Shown: positions 1 through 4,747 of the stretch, in pieces
Position numbering within the stretch: the stretch's first letter is position 1
Layout: each line of letters opens with the position of its first letter
Assembly: GCA_049591635.1 (NCBI GenBank)
Contig: JBAWFF010000062.1
Location: 1-5,052, forward strand
Reading direction: 5' to 3'
DNA length: 5,052 nt
Source: DATFDN01 sp049591635
GTDB taxonomy: Bacteria; Pseudomonadota; Alphaproteobacteria; Acetobacterales; Acetobacteraceae
Translations under genes and position numbers: made by a program
Notes under the pieces: model-generated
The model's database searches: none
Seen by the model: only the letters and a program-made list of their open reading frames with translations
What the model was told of the DNA's origin: nothing

Positions 1-161
1 CGGTGACGCTGGGGGGCAGCGGGCTGGAGGCGCTGGCGGCGGAGCTGCGCGGGCTCGCGCGTCCGGTGCTCGGGCGGATCGCCGACGGCCGGCTGTGGCT
101 CGATTGCCGGTGCCTGGAGGCGAGCGAGGAGGCGGCGCTGGCGTTGCTGCTGCGCCTCTAG
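1..161 (+). CDS. selA: L-seryl-tRNA(Sec) selenium transferase, C-terminal fragment (selenocysteine synthase)
   Basis: SelA is a cytoplasmic PLP enzyme that converts Ser-tRNA(Sec) to Sec-tRNA(Sec) using selenophosphate. Only the last 52 residues are in the window; the reading frame begins at base 3 and ends at TAG 159-161. The fragment carries the family's C-terminal signature: a Pro-Val-Leu-Gly-Arg-Ile strand, then 'ADGRLWLDCRCLE' (residues 27-39 of the fragment), which matches the 'P-V-I-G-x-I-x-D-G-x-L-x-L-D-x-R-C-L' end of SelA proteins, and a short Ala/Leu-rich terminal helix. The PLP lysine lies upstream, outside the window. The tRNA(Sec) gene begins 13 bases after the stop on the same strand, which strongly supports the call. 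The two are probably co-transcribed. The identification rests on motif memory plus this context. Confidence 0.9.
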   Translation, partial: VTLGGSGLEALAAELRGLARPVLGRIADGRLWLDCRCLEASEEAALALLLRL

Positions 162-174
162 GAGAATGGCCGGC

Positions 175-267
175 GGAGGAGAAGCGGCCCCGGTGGGTCG
201 GCCGGACTTCAAACCCGGTTGGGGCCGCCGCGCGGCCCCGGGCAGGTTCGACTCCTGCTCTCTTCCG
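175..267 (+). tRNA. selC: tRNA-Sec (anticodon TCA), selenocysteine tRNA
   Basis: This 93-base gene folds as a bacterial selenocysteine tRNA. The 8-bp acceptor pairs 175-182 with 259-266 and has one G-T wobble (178/263). The 6-bp D stem pairs 185-190 with 195-200 around a 4-base loop. The anticodon TCA is at 209-211 in the loop 207-213. A long variable arm pairs 221-227 with 233-239 (7 bp, 5-base loop). The 5-bp T stem pairs 242-246 with 254-258 around loop TTCGACT. The discriminator is G267. The 8+5 acceptor/T geometry and the long D stem separate tRNA-Sec from tRNA-Ser. CCA is not encoded (CCG follows at 268-270), so it must be added after transcription. One anticodon-stem position, A206/C214, is mismatched. 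This tRNA delivers Sec to in-frame UGA codons with SelB; no selenoprotein gene is visible in the window. Confidence 0.96.
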
Positions 268-315
268 CCGGATTGCCGCGGCGACCTCACGGGCCTGTGG
301 CCGGCTTGCCCGGCG

Positions 316-343
316 CTGTTGCACAACGGCAACAGGGCGTTTT
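316..343 (+). terminator. Hairpin downstream of selC, possible terminator
   Basis: CTGTTGC (316-322) and GCAACAG (329-335) form a perfect 7-bp stem with a 6-base loop, followed by GGCG and a four-T run at 340-343. A smaller 5-bp hairpin (300-304 with 310-314) lies just before it. The position 49 bases after the tRNA and the same strand suggest it ends the selA-selC transcript. The T run is short and offset, so this is only a candidate. The rest of the 268-474 spacer holds no gene I can support, and I see no convincing sigma-70 promoter in it. Confidence 0.35.
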
Positions 344-460
344 CAAAGCGCTGCTACCCCCTCGTTTTATTCCGAAGCCGCGGTTATGGTTCTACCTATC
401 AACGGGCGGTGCTTGTTGCGCCACGCCGAGACCCGTGCCCGCCGGCGCGGAACGACAACG

Positions 461-465
461 AGGAG
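461..465 (+). promoter_or_regulatory. Ribosome binding site that fixes the first OMP start
   Basis: AGGAG at 461-465, with 9 bases before ATG 475, is a good Shine-Dalgarno. The reading frame stays open back to an ATG at 166, but that extension would run through the whole tRNA-Sec gene and would bury the signal peptide about 100 residues inside the protein. The start at 475 is therefore the real one. Confidence 0.8.
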
Positions 466-474
466 AGAACGGAT

Positions 475-1578
475 ATGAAGCTTCGGAGTACGCTCCTGGC
501 TGCCACCGTGCTGGCGCTGCCGATGGCGGCCCACGCGCAGATGATGCCGAACCTCGGCGGATTCTATATCGGTGCCGGCATCGGCGCCAACTACCTGCAA
601 CAGCAGAACGTACAGGAGGCGTTCGGCCAGAACCGGAGTACTGGCTTCAACCTCAAGTCCACGGTCGGTCCCGTCGCGCTCGGCTATCTCGGCTATGAAC
701 TCGGCAACGGACTGAGCATTCAGCTGGAAGGCGATATCCGCAACAACAAGTTCAATTCTGTCCGCAACAGCAGTGACAACAACCTCGCGGCGAACGCGGG
801 CGGCAATGAAAAGAAATACGGGCCGATGGTGAACATCATGTTCAACCTCGCGCCCTATGTCCCCACGTCCCCGATCGCGCCCTATGTCGGCCTCGGCGCC
901 GGCTACCAGTGGGACCACCTTTCCAGCTTCAATGTCTACTCGACCAATGGAGGCCCGACGCTCTCGTCTAACGCCACGCAGGGCGCGTTCGCCTATCAGG
1001 CCATCATCGGCGCGCTGATCCCGGTCAACGACACGGGCCTCGCGTTCACGGTCGAGTATCGGTTCATGGGTCAGCTCTCGCGCAACTTCGACGGGACCAT
1101 TAACCCGAACGACGGCACTCCCCCGATCAGCGGCAAGTTCCGGCTCGGACCCGAGTACAACCACGCCCTCCTGATCGGCCTGCGCTACACGTTCGGCGTG
1201 GCGCCGCCGCCGGCTCCGGTTCCCGTGGCCGCGCCGGCGCCCGCTCCGGCCCGGTCGTACCTCGTGTTCTTCGACTGGGACAAGGCGACGCTTACCGACC
1301 GCGCGCGCCAGATCATCCGCGAGGCGGCGCAGAACTCGACCCGCGTCCAGTACACGCAGCTTGAGGTCAACGGCTACACCGATACCTCCGGCACCGCGCG
1401 CTACAACCAGACCCTGTCGATCCGCCGCGCCGAGAACGTGGCGGCCGAGTTGGTCCGCGACGGCGTGCCTCGCAATGTGATCTCGATCCACGGCTTCGGC
1501 GAGACGCACCTGCTGGTACCCACCGGCCCGGGCGTGCGCGAGCCGCAGAATCGCCGCGTCGAGATCATCATTCGCTGA
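475..1578 (+). CDS. OmpA-family outer membrane protein, beta-barrel plus peptidoglycan-binding domain (copy 1)
   Basis: A 367-residue outer-membrane protein that likely anchors the outer membrane to peptidoglycan. Residues 1-21 are a signal peptide (Lys/Arg n-region, hydrophobic core, AHA cleavage site), leaving Gln22 as the mature N-terminus. Residues 22-240 look like an 8-stranded OmpA-type barrel with alternating aromatic/small strands and Gly-rich turns. The last strand ends in Phe240, the usual aromatic end recognised by the BAM complex. Residues 242-260 are a Pro/Ala linker. Residues 261-367 are an OmpA C-terminal domain: FFDWDKATLT, then GYTDTSG, then NRRVEI. By comparison with Acinetobacter OmpA, Asp303 and Arg318 (15 apart) should bind diaminopimelate of the cell wall. 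The start has an AGGAG site at 461. A paralogue follows 83 bases downstream. Pore activity or a specific ligand cannot be judged from sequence. Confidence 0.92.
   Translation: MKLRSTLLAATVLALPMAAHAQMMPNLGGFYIGAGIGANYLQQQNVQEAFGQNRSTGFNLKSTVGPVALGYLGYELGNGLSIQLEGDIRNNKFNSVRNSSDNNLAANAGGNEKKYGPMVNIMFNLAPYVPTSPIAPYVGLGAGYQWDHLSSFNVYSTNGGPTLSSNATQGAFAYQAIIGALIPVNDTGLAFTVEYRFMGQLSRNFDGTINPNDGTPPISGKFRLGPEYNHALLIGLRYTFGVAPPPAPVPVAAPAPAPARSYLVFFDWDKATLTDRARQIIREAAQNSTRVQYTQLEVNGYTDTSGTARYNQTLSIRRAENVAAELVRDGVPRNVISIHGFGETHLLVPTGPGVREPQNRRVEIIIR
1225..1575 (+). repeat. Imperfect direct repeat, unit 1 (linker plus OmpA domain coding)
   Basis: This 351-base stretch aligns without gaps to 2361-2711, offset 1136 bases. 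It encodes the linker and OmpA domain of the first OMP. By hand count 101 of 117 encoded residues are identical. The longest shared DNA run I see is 32 bases (1261-1292 against 2397-2428). About a third of the codons for shared residues differ at silent positions, so this is an old gene duplication and not a recent mobile repeat. Confidence 0.85.
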
Positions 1579-1606
1579 TCATCGAGACCACGGCGACGAC
1601 ACGCAA

Positions 1607-1636
1607 CGGGGCGCCGAGAGGCGCCCCGATTGTGTT
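1607..1636 (+). terminator. GC-rich hairpin between the OMP paralogues, probable intrinsic terminator or attenuator
   Basis: A perfect 9-bp stem (1607-1615 with 1620-1628, CGGGGCGCC/GGCGCCCCG) is closed by a GAGA loop of the stable GNRA class. It is followed by ATTGTGTT, with five T in eight bases. It starts 29 bases after the first OMP stop and ends before the Shine-Dalgarno of the second at 1650. It is most likely an intrinsic terminator, possibly leaky, or a 3' mRNA-stabilising hairpin. The interrupted T tail lowers certainty about full termination. Confidence 0.68.
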
Positions 1637-1661
1637 ATAGCGCCCTGACAGGAGAGCCGAG

Positions 1662-2714
1662 ATGCGTTCGCGCGCCGCCTTGATCGCCGCCCTGATCGCC
1701 GCCCCATTCGCCACCGCTTCGGCGCAGCCGATCCAAGGCCTCTATGTCAGCGCCGGCGCCGGGCTGAACATCCCGCAGTCCGTCCATGCGACGGTCGTCG
1801 CGCCCGGCTTCAGCAGCGGCAGTCTCCGGCTCAACCAAAACCTGGGCTACGGCCTGACCGGCAGCATCGGCTACGCGCTCGGCGGCGGCGCACGCTTCGA
1901 GGTCGAGGGCGACTACATCAACGATGGCGTCAAGGGGTCGCAGACGGCGGGCAACGGCCATGTCCGCACGACCGGGGTGATGGCGAACGCCCTCTATGAC
2001 TTCGACATCCGCAGCCGCTACGTCTTCCCGTATCTCGGCGTCGGCGCGGGCTACATGTGGACTCGCCTCGACAATGCGGTTTTCGTCGAGCAAGGCGGCG
2101 GGAACGCCGTCGGGACGGCGACGAATGTCAATTCCGGCAAGTTCGCCTGGCAGTTCATCGCCGGCGCCGCGTTCCCGATTCCGAACACGCCGGGCCTATC
2201 GCTTACCGCGCAGTATCGGTTGCTCGACGTGACGGGCGGGGAGCGGTTCACCGGGAGCGGAGGGTCGCTGGAACTCGGCCCGCAATTCACCCATACGCTG
2301 ACGATCGGGCTTCGCTACGCCTTCAACGTCACCCCGCCCGCCGCGCCGGCGCCCACGCCGGTCGCGGCGCCGGCCCCGGCGCCGGCGCGGTCGTATCTCG
2401 TGTTCTTCGACTGGGACAAGGCGACGCTCACCGACCGTGCCCGCCAGATCGTCCGCGAGGCGGCCGAGGCGTCCACCCATGTCCACTACACGCAGCTCCG
2501 GGTGAACGGCTACACCGACACATCCGGCAGCGCGGCGTATAACCAAGCGCTGTCGATGCGTCGGGCGGACAACGTCGCCGCCGAATTGGTGCGCGACGGC
2601 GTGCCCCGCGCGGCGATCGCGATCCGCGGCTTCGGCGAGACGCACCTCCTGGTCCCCACCGGGCCGGGCGTGCGCGAACCGCAGAACCGGCGGGTGGAGA
2701 TCATCATCGGATAG
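1662..2714 (+). CDS. OmpA-family outer membrane protein, beta-barrel plus peptidoglycan-binding domain (copy 2)
   Basis: A 350-residue paralogue of the preceding protein with the same plan. Residues 1-21 are a signal peptide ending ASA. Residues 22-221 are a barrel whose last strand ends in Phe221. Residues 223-243 are a Pro/Ala linker. Residues 244-350 are an OmpA domain with Asp286 and Arg301 at the expected peptidoglycan-contact positions. AGGAG at 1650-1654, 7 bases before the ATG, supports the start. The barrel keeps strand landmarks of copy 1 (for example PYLGVGAGYMW against PYVGLGAGYQW, and TIGLRYAF against LIGLRYTF), but its loops differ in sequence and length. The OmpA domain is about 86% identical. 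The two copies probably share the cell-wall anchoring role while exposing different loops. The stop lies 7 bases from the end of the convergent GST gene. Confidence 0.92.
   Translation: MRSRAALIAALIAAPFATASAQPIQGLYVSAGAGLNIPQSVHATVVAPGFSSGSLRLNQNLGYGLTGSIGYALGGGARFEVEGDYINDGVKGSQTAGNGHVRTTGVMANALYDFDIRSRYVFPYLGVGAGYMWTRLDNAVFVEQGGGNAVGTATNVNSGKFAWQFIAGAAFPIPNTPGLSLTAQYRLLDVTGGERFTGSGGSLELGPQFTHTLTIGLRYAFNVTPPAAPAPTPVAAPAPAPARSYLVFFDWDKATLTDRARQIVREAAEASTHVHYTQLRVNGYTDTSGSAAYNQALSMRRADNVAAELVRDGVPRAAIAIRGFGETHLLVPTGPGVREPQNRRVEIIIG
2361..2711 (+). repeat. Imperfect direct repeat, unit 2 (linker plus OmpA domain coding)
   Basis: This is the second copy of the unit at 1225-1575, in the same orientation and without indels. 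It covers the linker and OmpA domain of the second OMP. The 16 residue differences cluster at surface-type positions (around residues 270-280, 290-300 and 317-322), while the wall-binding motifs are unchanged. Confidence 0.85.
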
Positions 2715-2721
2715 CCACCCC

Positions 2722-3348
2722 TCAAAGATCATCCACCGGGGCATTCGCGCGCACCGACGGGCGCGCGTCGAACCCGGCCTGCCAGGCCGCCAGGCGCGGA
2801 TGCCCGTCACGCCAGGCAAGCCGGGCGAGGCGGAAATCCAGGTAGCCGAGGGCGACGCCAAGGGCGATGTGGCCGATGCCGAACGCCGTCGCCTCCAATG
2901 CGTCGGCCTCCGCCTCCAGCGCCGCGGCGCACGCAAGCAGCTTCCCCTCCCACAACGCGATATGCGGCGCCGAATGAAGGGCGGCCGGGCGACGGAGCTC
3001 GCCGACCAAGGCAAGCGCGATGTCCAGCATTCCGTCGCCCAAGGCCAGCCGACGCAGCGCGATGAACCGCTCCGGCCCGTTCGGGAACAGCCGCGCCCCG
3101 CCGTGCAGCGTGTCGAGGTATTCGCAGATCACCGGCGAATCGTAGAGCACGGCGCCGTCGGCCAGTTCCAACGTGGGGATCTTGCCCAACGGATTGATCT
3201 TCATCAGCGCCAGATGCGGCTCGGTCCCCCCGGTCACGGTGCGGATGATGCGCAGGCGTGACGCCAGCCCGACCTCGTGGGCCACGATCATCGCCTTGCG
3301 CACATAGGGTGAGCGGGGCGACCAGTGCAGCGTCATCGTGTGGGTCAT
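2722..3348 (-). CDS. Glutathione S-transferase family protein (YibF-like)
   Basis: A 208-residue cytosolic GST. The N-terminal thioredoxin-like domain (about 4-82) has SPRSPYVRK at 10-18, where Ser10 or Ser13 would be the candidate glutathione-activating residue. The NPLGKIPTL loop has cis-Pro58, and Asp70-Ser71 should hold the glutathione gamma-glutamyl group. The all-alpha domain (about 90-205) includes a GDGMLDIAL helix and an ALGYLDFRL segment. These motifs, their order and the length resemble E. coli YibF. The usual Ser/Thr-x-x-Asp N-cap of helix 6 reads Gly157-Ile-Gly-His160 here. The start could be 3348 or the second Met at 3336; neither has a clear Shine-Dalgarno. The gene is convergent with the second OMP (7 bases) and divergent from the CoA-transferase operon (41 bases), so it may share control with that operon. 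The natural substrate is unknown; detoxification or a glutathione-dependent catabolic step are both possible. Confidence 0.87.
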   Translation of the reverse strand: MTHTMTLHWSPRSPYVRKAMIVAHEVGLASRLRIIRTVTGGTEPHLALMKINPLGKIPTLELADGAVLYDSPVICEYLDTLHGGARLFPNGPERFIALRRLALGDGMLDIALALVGELRRPAALHSAPHIALWEGKLLACAAALEAEADALEATAFGIGHIALGVALGYLDFRLARLAWRDGHPRLAAWQAGFDARPSVRANAPVDDL

Positions 3349-3380
3349 GATCCGATGCTACGCTCGAATGACGGGCAATG

Positions 3381-3388
3381 GGAGGGAG
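3381..3388 (+). promoter_or_regulatory. Ribosome binding site deciding the CoA-transferase subunit A start
   Basis: The purine tract GGAGGGAG (3381-3388) lies just before ATG 3390. The upstream in-frame ATG at 3378 has no such site before it and would overlap this tract. Starting at 3390 also gives an N-terminus (MAIDKR followed by an Ala-rich helix) like that of other subunit A proteins. The spacing of GGAGG to the ATG is short, 4 bases. Confidence 0.65.
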
Positions 3389-3389
3389 C

Positions 3390-4067
3390 ATGGCGATCGA
3401 CAAGCGCATGGAGGCGGCCGCCGAGGCCGTGGCCGACGTAGCCGACGGCGCGGCGGTCATGATCTCGGGGTTCGGCGGCGCCGGCTTTCCCAACGTCCTG
3501 ATCCGCGCGCTGCGTGACGCGGGACCGCGTGACCTCACCCTGATCGTGAACTCGGCGACGCACCGCTATTCGCTGACGCACGAGCTGATCGATGCCTGGC
3601 AGGTCCGGCGCGTGGTGTGCAGCGCCGCGCGCGGCCGCGACGCCGACCTCTCGCCGTTCGAGCGGCTGTTGAAGGAGGGCCGGATCGAGCTGGAGTGCAT
3701 GCCGCAAGGCACGTTCAGCGAGCGCATCCGCGCCGGCGGCGCCGGCATCCCGGCGTTCTACACGCCCGTCGGCGTCGGCACCGTGCTCGCCGAGGGGCGC
3801 GAGACCCGCGAATTCGGCGGACGGGTGCACCTGCTCGAACATGCCATCGCGGCCGATTTCGCGCTGATCCGCGCCGACCGTGCCGACCGCTTCGGCAACC
3901 TCGCCTTTCGCTACGCGCAGGCGAATTTCAGCCCGGCGATGGCGACCGCGTCCCGCGTCACGATCGCCGAGGTGCGCGCGTTCGAGGACTCGCCGCTGCC
4001 ACACGCCGAGATCGGACTCTCCGGCGCTTTCGTGCGCCGCGTGGTGGCAGTGGGAGACGCGCGATGA
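3390..4067 (+). CDS. CoA-transferase subunit A (3-oxoacid/3-oxoadipate type, PcaI-like)
   Basis: A 225-residue alpha subunit of a family I CoA-transferase. With subunit B it moves CoA from a donor such as succinyl-CoA to a short-chain oxo-acid in the cytoplasm. The family signature is at 19-34: Asp-Gly, three hydrophobics, then SGFGGAGFP, where the usual first Gly of GGF is Ser26. Further conserved blocks are RIELECMPQGTFSERIRAGG (98-117), GIPAFYTP (119-126), LAEGRETREF (133-142), ADFALIRADRADRFGN (155-170) and ANFSPAMATA (178-187). The segment normally reading Asn-Asn-x-Gly is NSATHRYSLTHELI (54-67) here, so the substrate may differ from 3-oxoadipate. The stop overlaps the start of subunit B as ATGA, which suggests translational coupling. 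The start was chosen from the purine-rich site at 3381. Family is certain; substrate is not. Confidence 0.9.
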   Translation: MAIDKRMEAAAEAVADVADGAAVMISGFGGAGFPNVLIRALRDAGPRDLTLIVNSATHRYSLTHELIDAWQVRRVVCSAARGRDADLSPFERLLKEGRIELECMPQGTFSERIRAGGAGIPAFYTPVGVGTVLAEGRETREFGGRVHLLEHAIAADFALIRADRADRFGNLAFRYAQANFSPAMATASRVTIAEVRAFEDSPLPHAEIGLSGAFVRRVVAVGDAR

Positions 4068-4747
4068 ACAAACTGACGCGCAAGCAGATGGCCTGGCGCG
4101 CGGCGCAGGACATCGAGGACGGCTGGCTGGTGAACCTCGGCATCGGGATCCCGGTGCTCGCCGCCGACTACGTGCGGCCCGATCGCGACGTGTTCATCCA
4201 GGCGGAGAACGGCATCATCGGCTGCGGCCCGCTCGCCGAGGAGACGAACGCGGATCCCGACCTGGTCGATGCGTCCAGCCGGCGCATCACCCTGCGTCCC
4301 GGCGCCGCGATCGTCGATTCCACCGCCTCCTTCGCGATGATACGGGGCGGGCATATCGACGTGACGCTGCTGGGCTGCTTCGAGGTCGCGGCCAACGGCG
4401 ACATGGCGAACTGGGATTCCGGCGTGCCCGACAAGGGCCCGCTGGTCGGCGGGGCGATGGACCTCGCCGCTTGCGCCCGCGCGGTCTGGGTCATCATGGA
4501 GCACACGACGCGCACCGGTGCGCCGCGTCTGCTGCGCTCCTGCCGGCTGAAGCTGACTGCACCGCGCTGCGTGCGCCGCGTGTTCACCGACCTCGCGGTG
4601 ATCGACGTGACCGGGGACGGATTCCTGGTGCGCGAGATCGTGCCCGGATTGTCACGCGACGGATTGATGGCGCGCACCGGGGCCCCGCTCGCCTTCGCGC
4701 CGGACTGCGGCGCGCTGATCGCACCCGCGCTGGATGGAGCCGCCTGA
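4064..4747 (+). CDS. CoA-transferase subunit B (3-oxoacid/3-oxoadipate type, PcaJ-like)
   Basis: A 227-residue beta subunit that carries the catalytic glutamate forming the glutamyl-CoA thioester. Landmarks are VNLGIGIP (23-30), QAENGIIGCGP (46-56) with predicted catalytic Glu48, MIRGGHIDVTLLG (92-104), NGDMANWDSG (111-120), VGGAMDLA (128-135), MEHTTRTG (145-152) and FTDLAVIDV (174-182). The usual Ser before Glu-Asn-Gly is Ala47. The length fits PcaJ/ScoB-type subunits. A GGGAG site at 4052-4056 lies 7 bases before the ATG. The start overlaps the subunit A stop by four bases, and the stop overlaps the hydrolase start as TGATG, so the three genes form a tight operon. A role in the beta-ketoadipate pathway is plausible from the following hydrolase but is inferred. 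Acetoacetate or another oxo-acid remains possible. Confidence 0.92.
   Translation: MNKLTRKQMAWRAAQDIEDGWLVNLGIGIPVLAADYVRPDRDVFIQAENGIIGCGPLAEETNADPDLVDASSRRITLRPGAAIVDSTASFAMIRGGHIDVTLLGCFEVAANGDMANWDSGVPDKGPLVGGAMDLAACARAVWVIMEHTTRTGAPRLLRSCRLKLTAPRCVRRVFTDLAVIDVTGDGFLVREIVPGLSRDGLMARTGAPLAFAPDCGALIAPALDGAA

Noticed and set aside
242..270. selC 3' end as an attachment site for a genomic island
   Set aside because: selC is a known integration site, but no integrase follows and I found no repeated copy of the tRNA 3' end in the window.
365..400. Sigma-70 promoter upstream of the first OMP
   Set aside because: There are A/T-rich patches (TTTTAT at 365, TTATGG at 384) but no -35/-10 pair with acceptable sequence and spacing.
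166..474. N-terminal extension of the first OMP reading frame to an ATG at 166
   Set aside because: It would translate straight through the tRNA-Sec gene and place the signal peptide inside the protein. The AGGAG-supported ATG at 475 gives a proper secretory N-terminus.
367..1509. Long minus-strand open frame opposite the first OMP gene
   Set aside because: High G+C and strong codon bias leave the antisense frame open. Its translation is Arg/Val/Ala-rich without recognisable motifs, and it lies opposite a certain gene.
1576..1640. The TGA stop of the first OMP read as selenocysteine, with the downstream hairpin as a SECIS element
   Set aside because: The OmpA domain is complete at the TGA and ends like its paralogue. 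The hairpin starts 29 bases later, with a simple GAGA loop unlike a bacterial SECIS. The read-on sequence is an Arg/Pro-rich string unrelated to the family.
1225..2711. The 351-base direct repeat as a mobile element or recombination cassette
   Set aside because: Both units are in-frame domain-coding parts of paralogous genes with many silent differences and no terminal repeats or recombinase, so gene duplication explains them.
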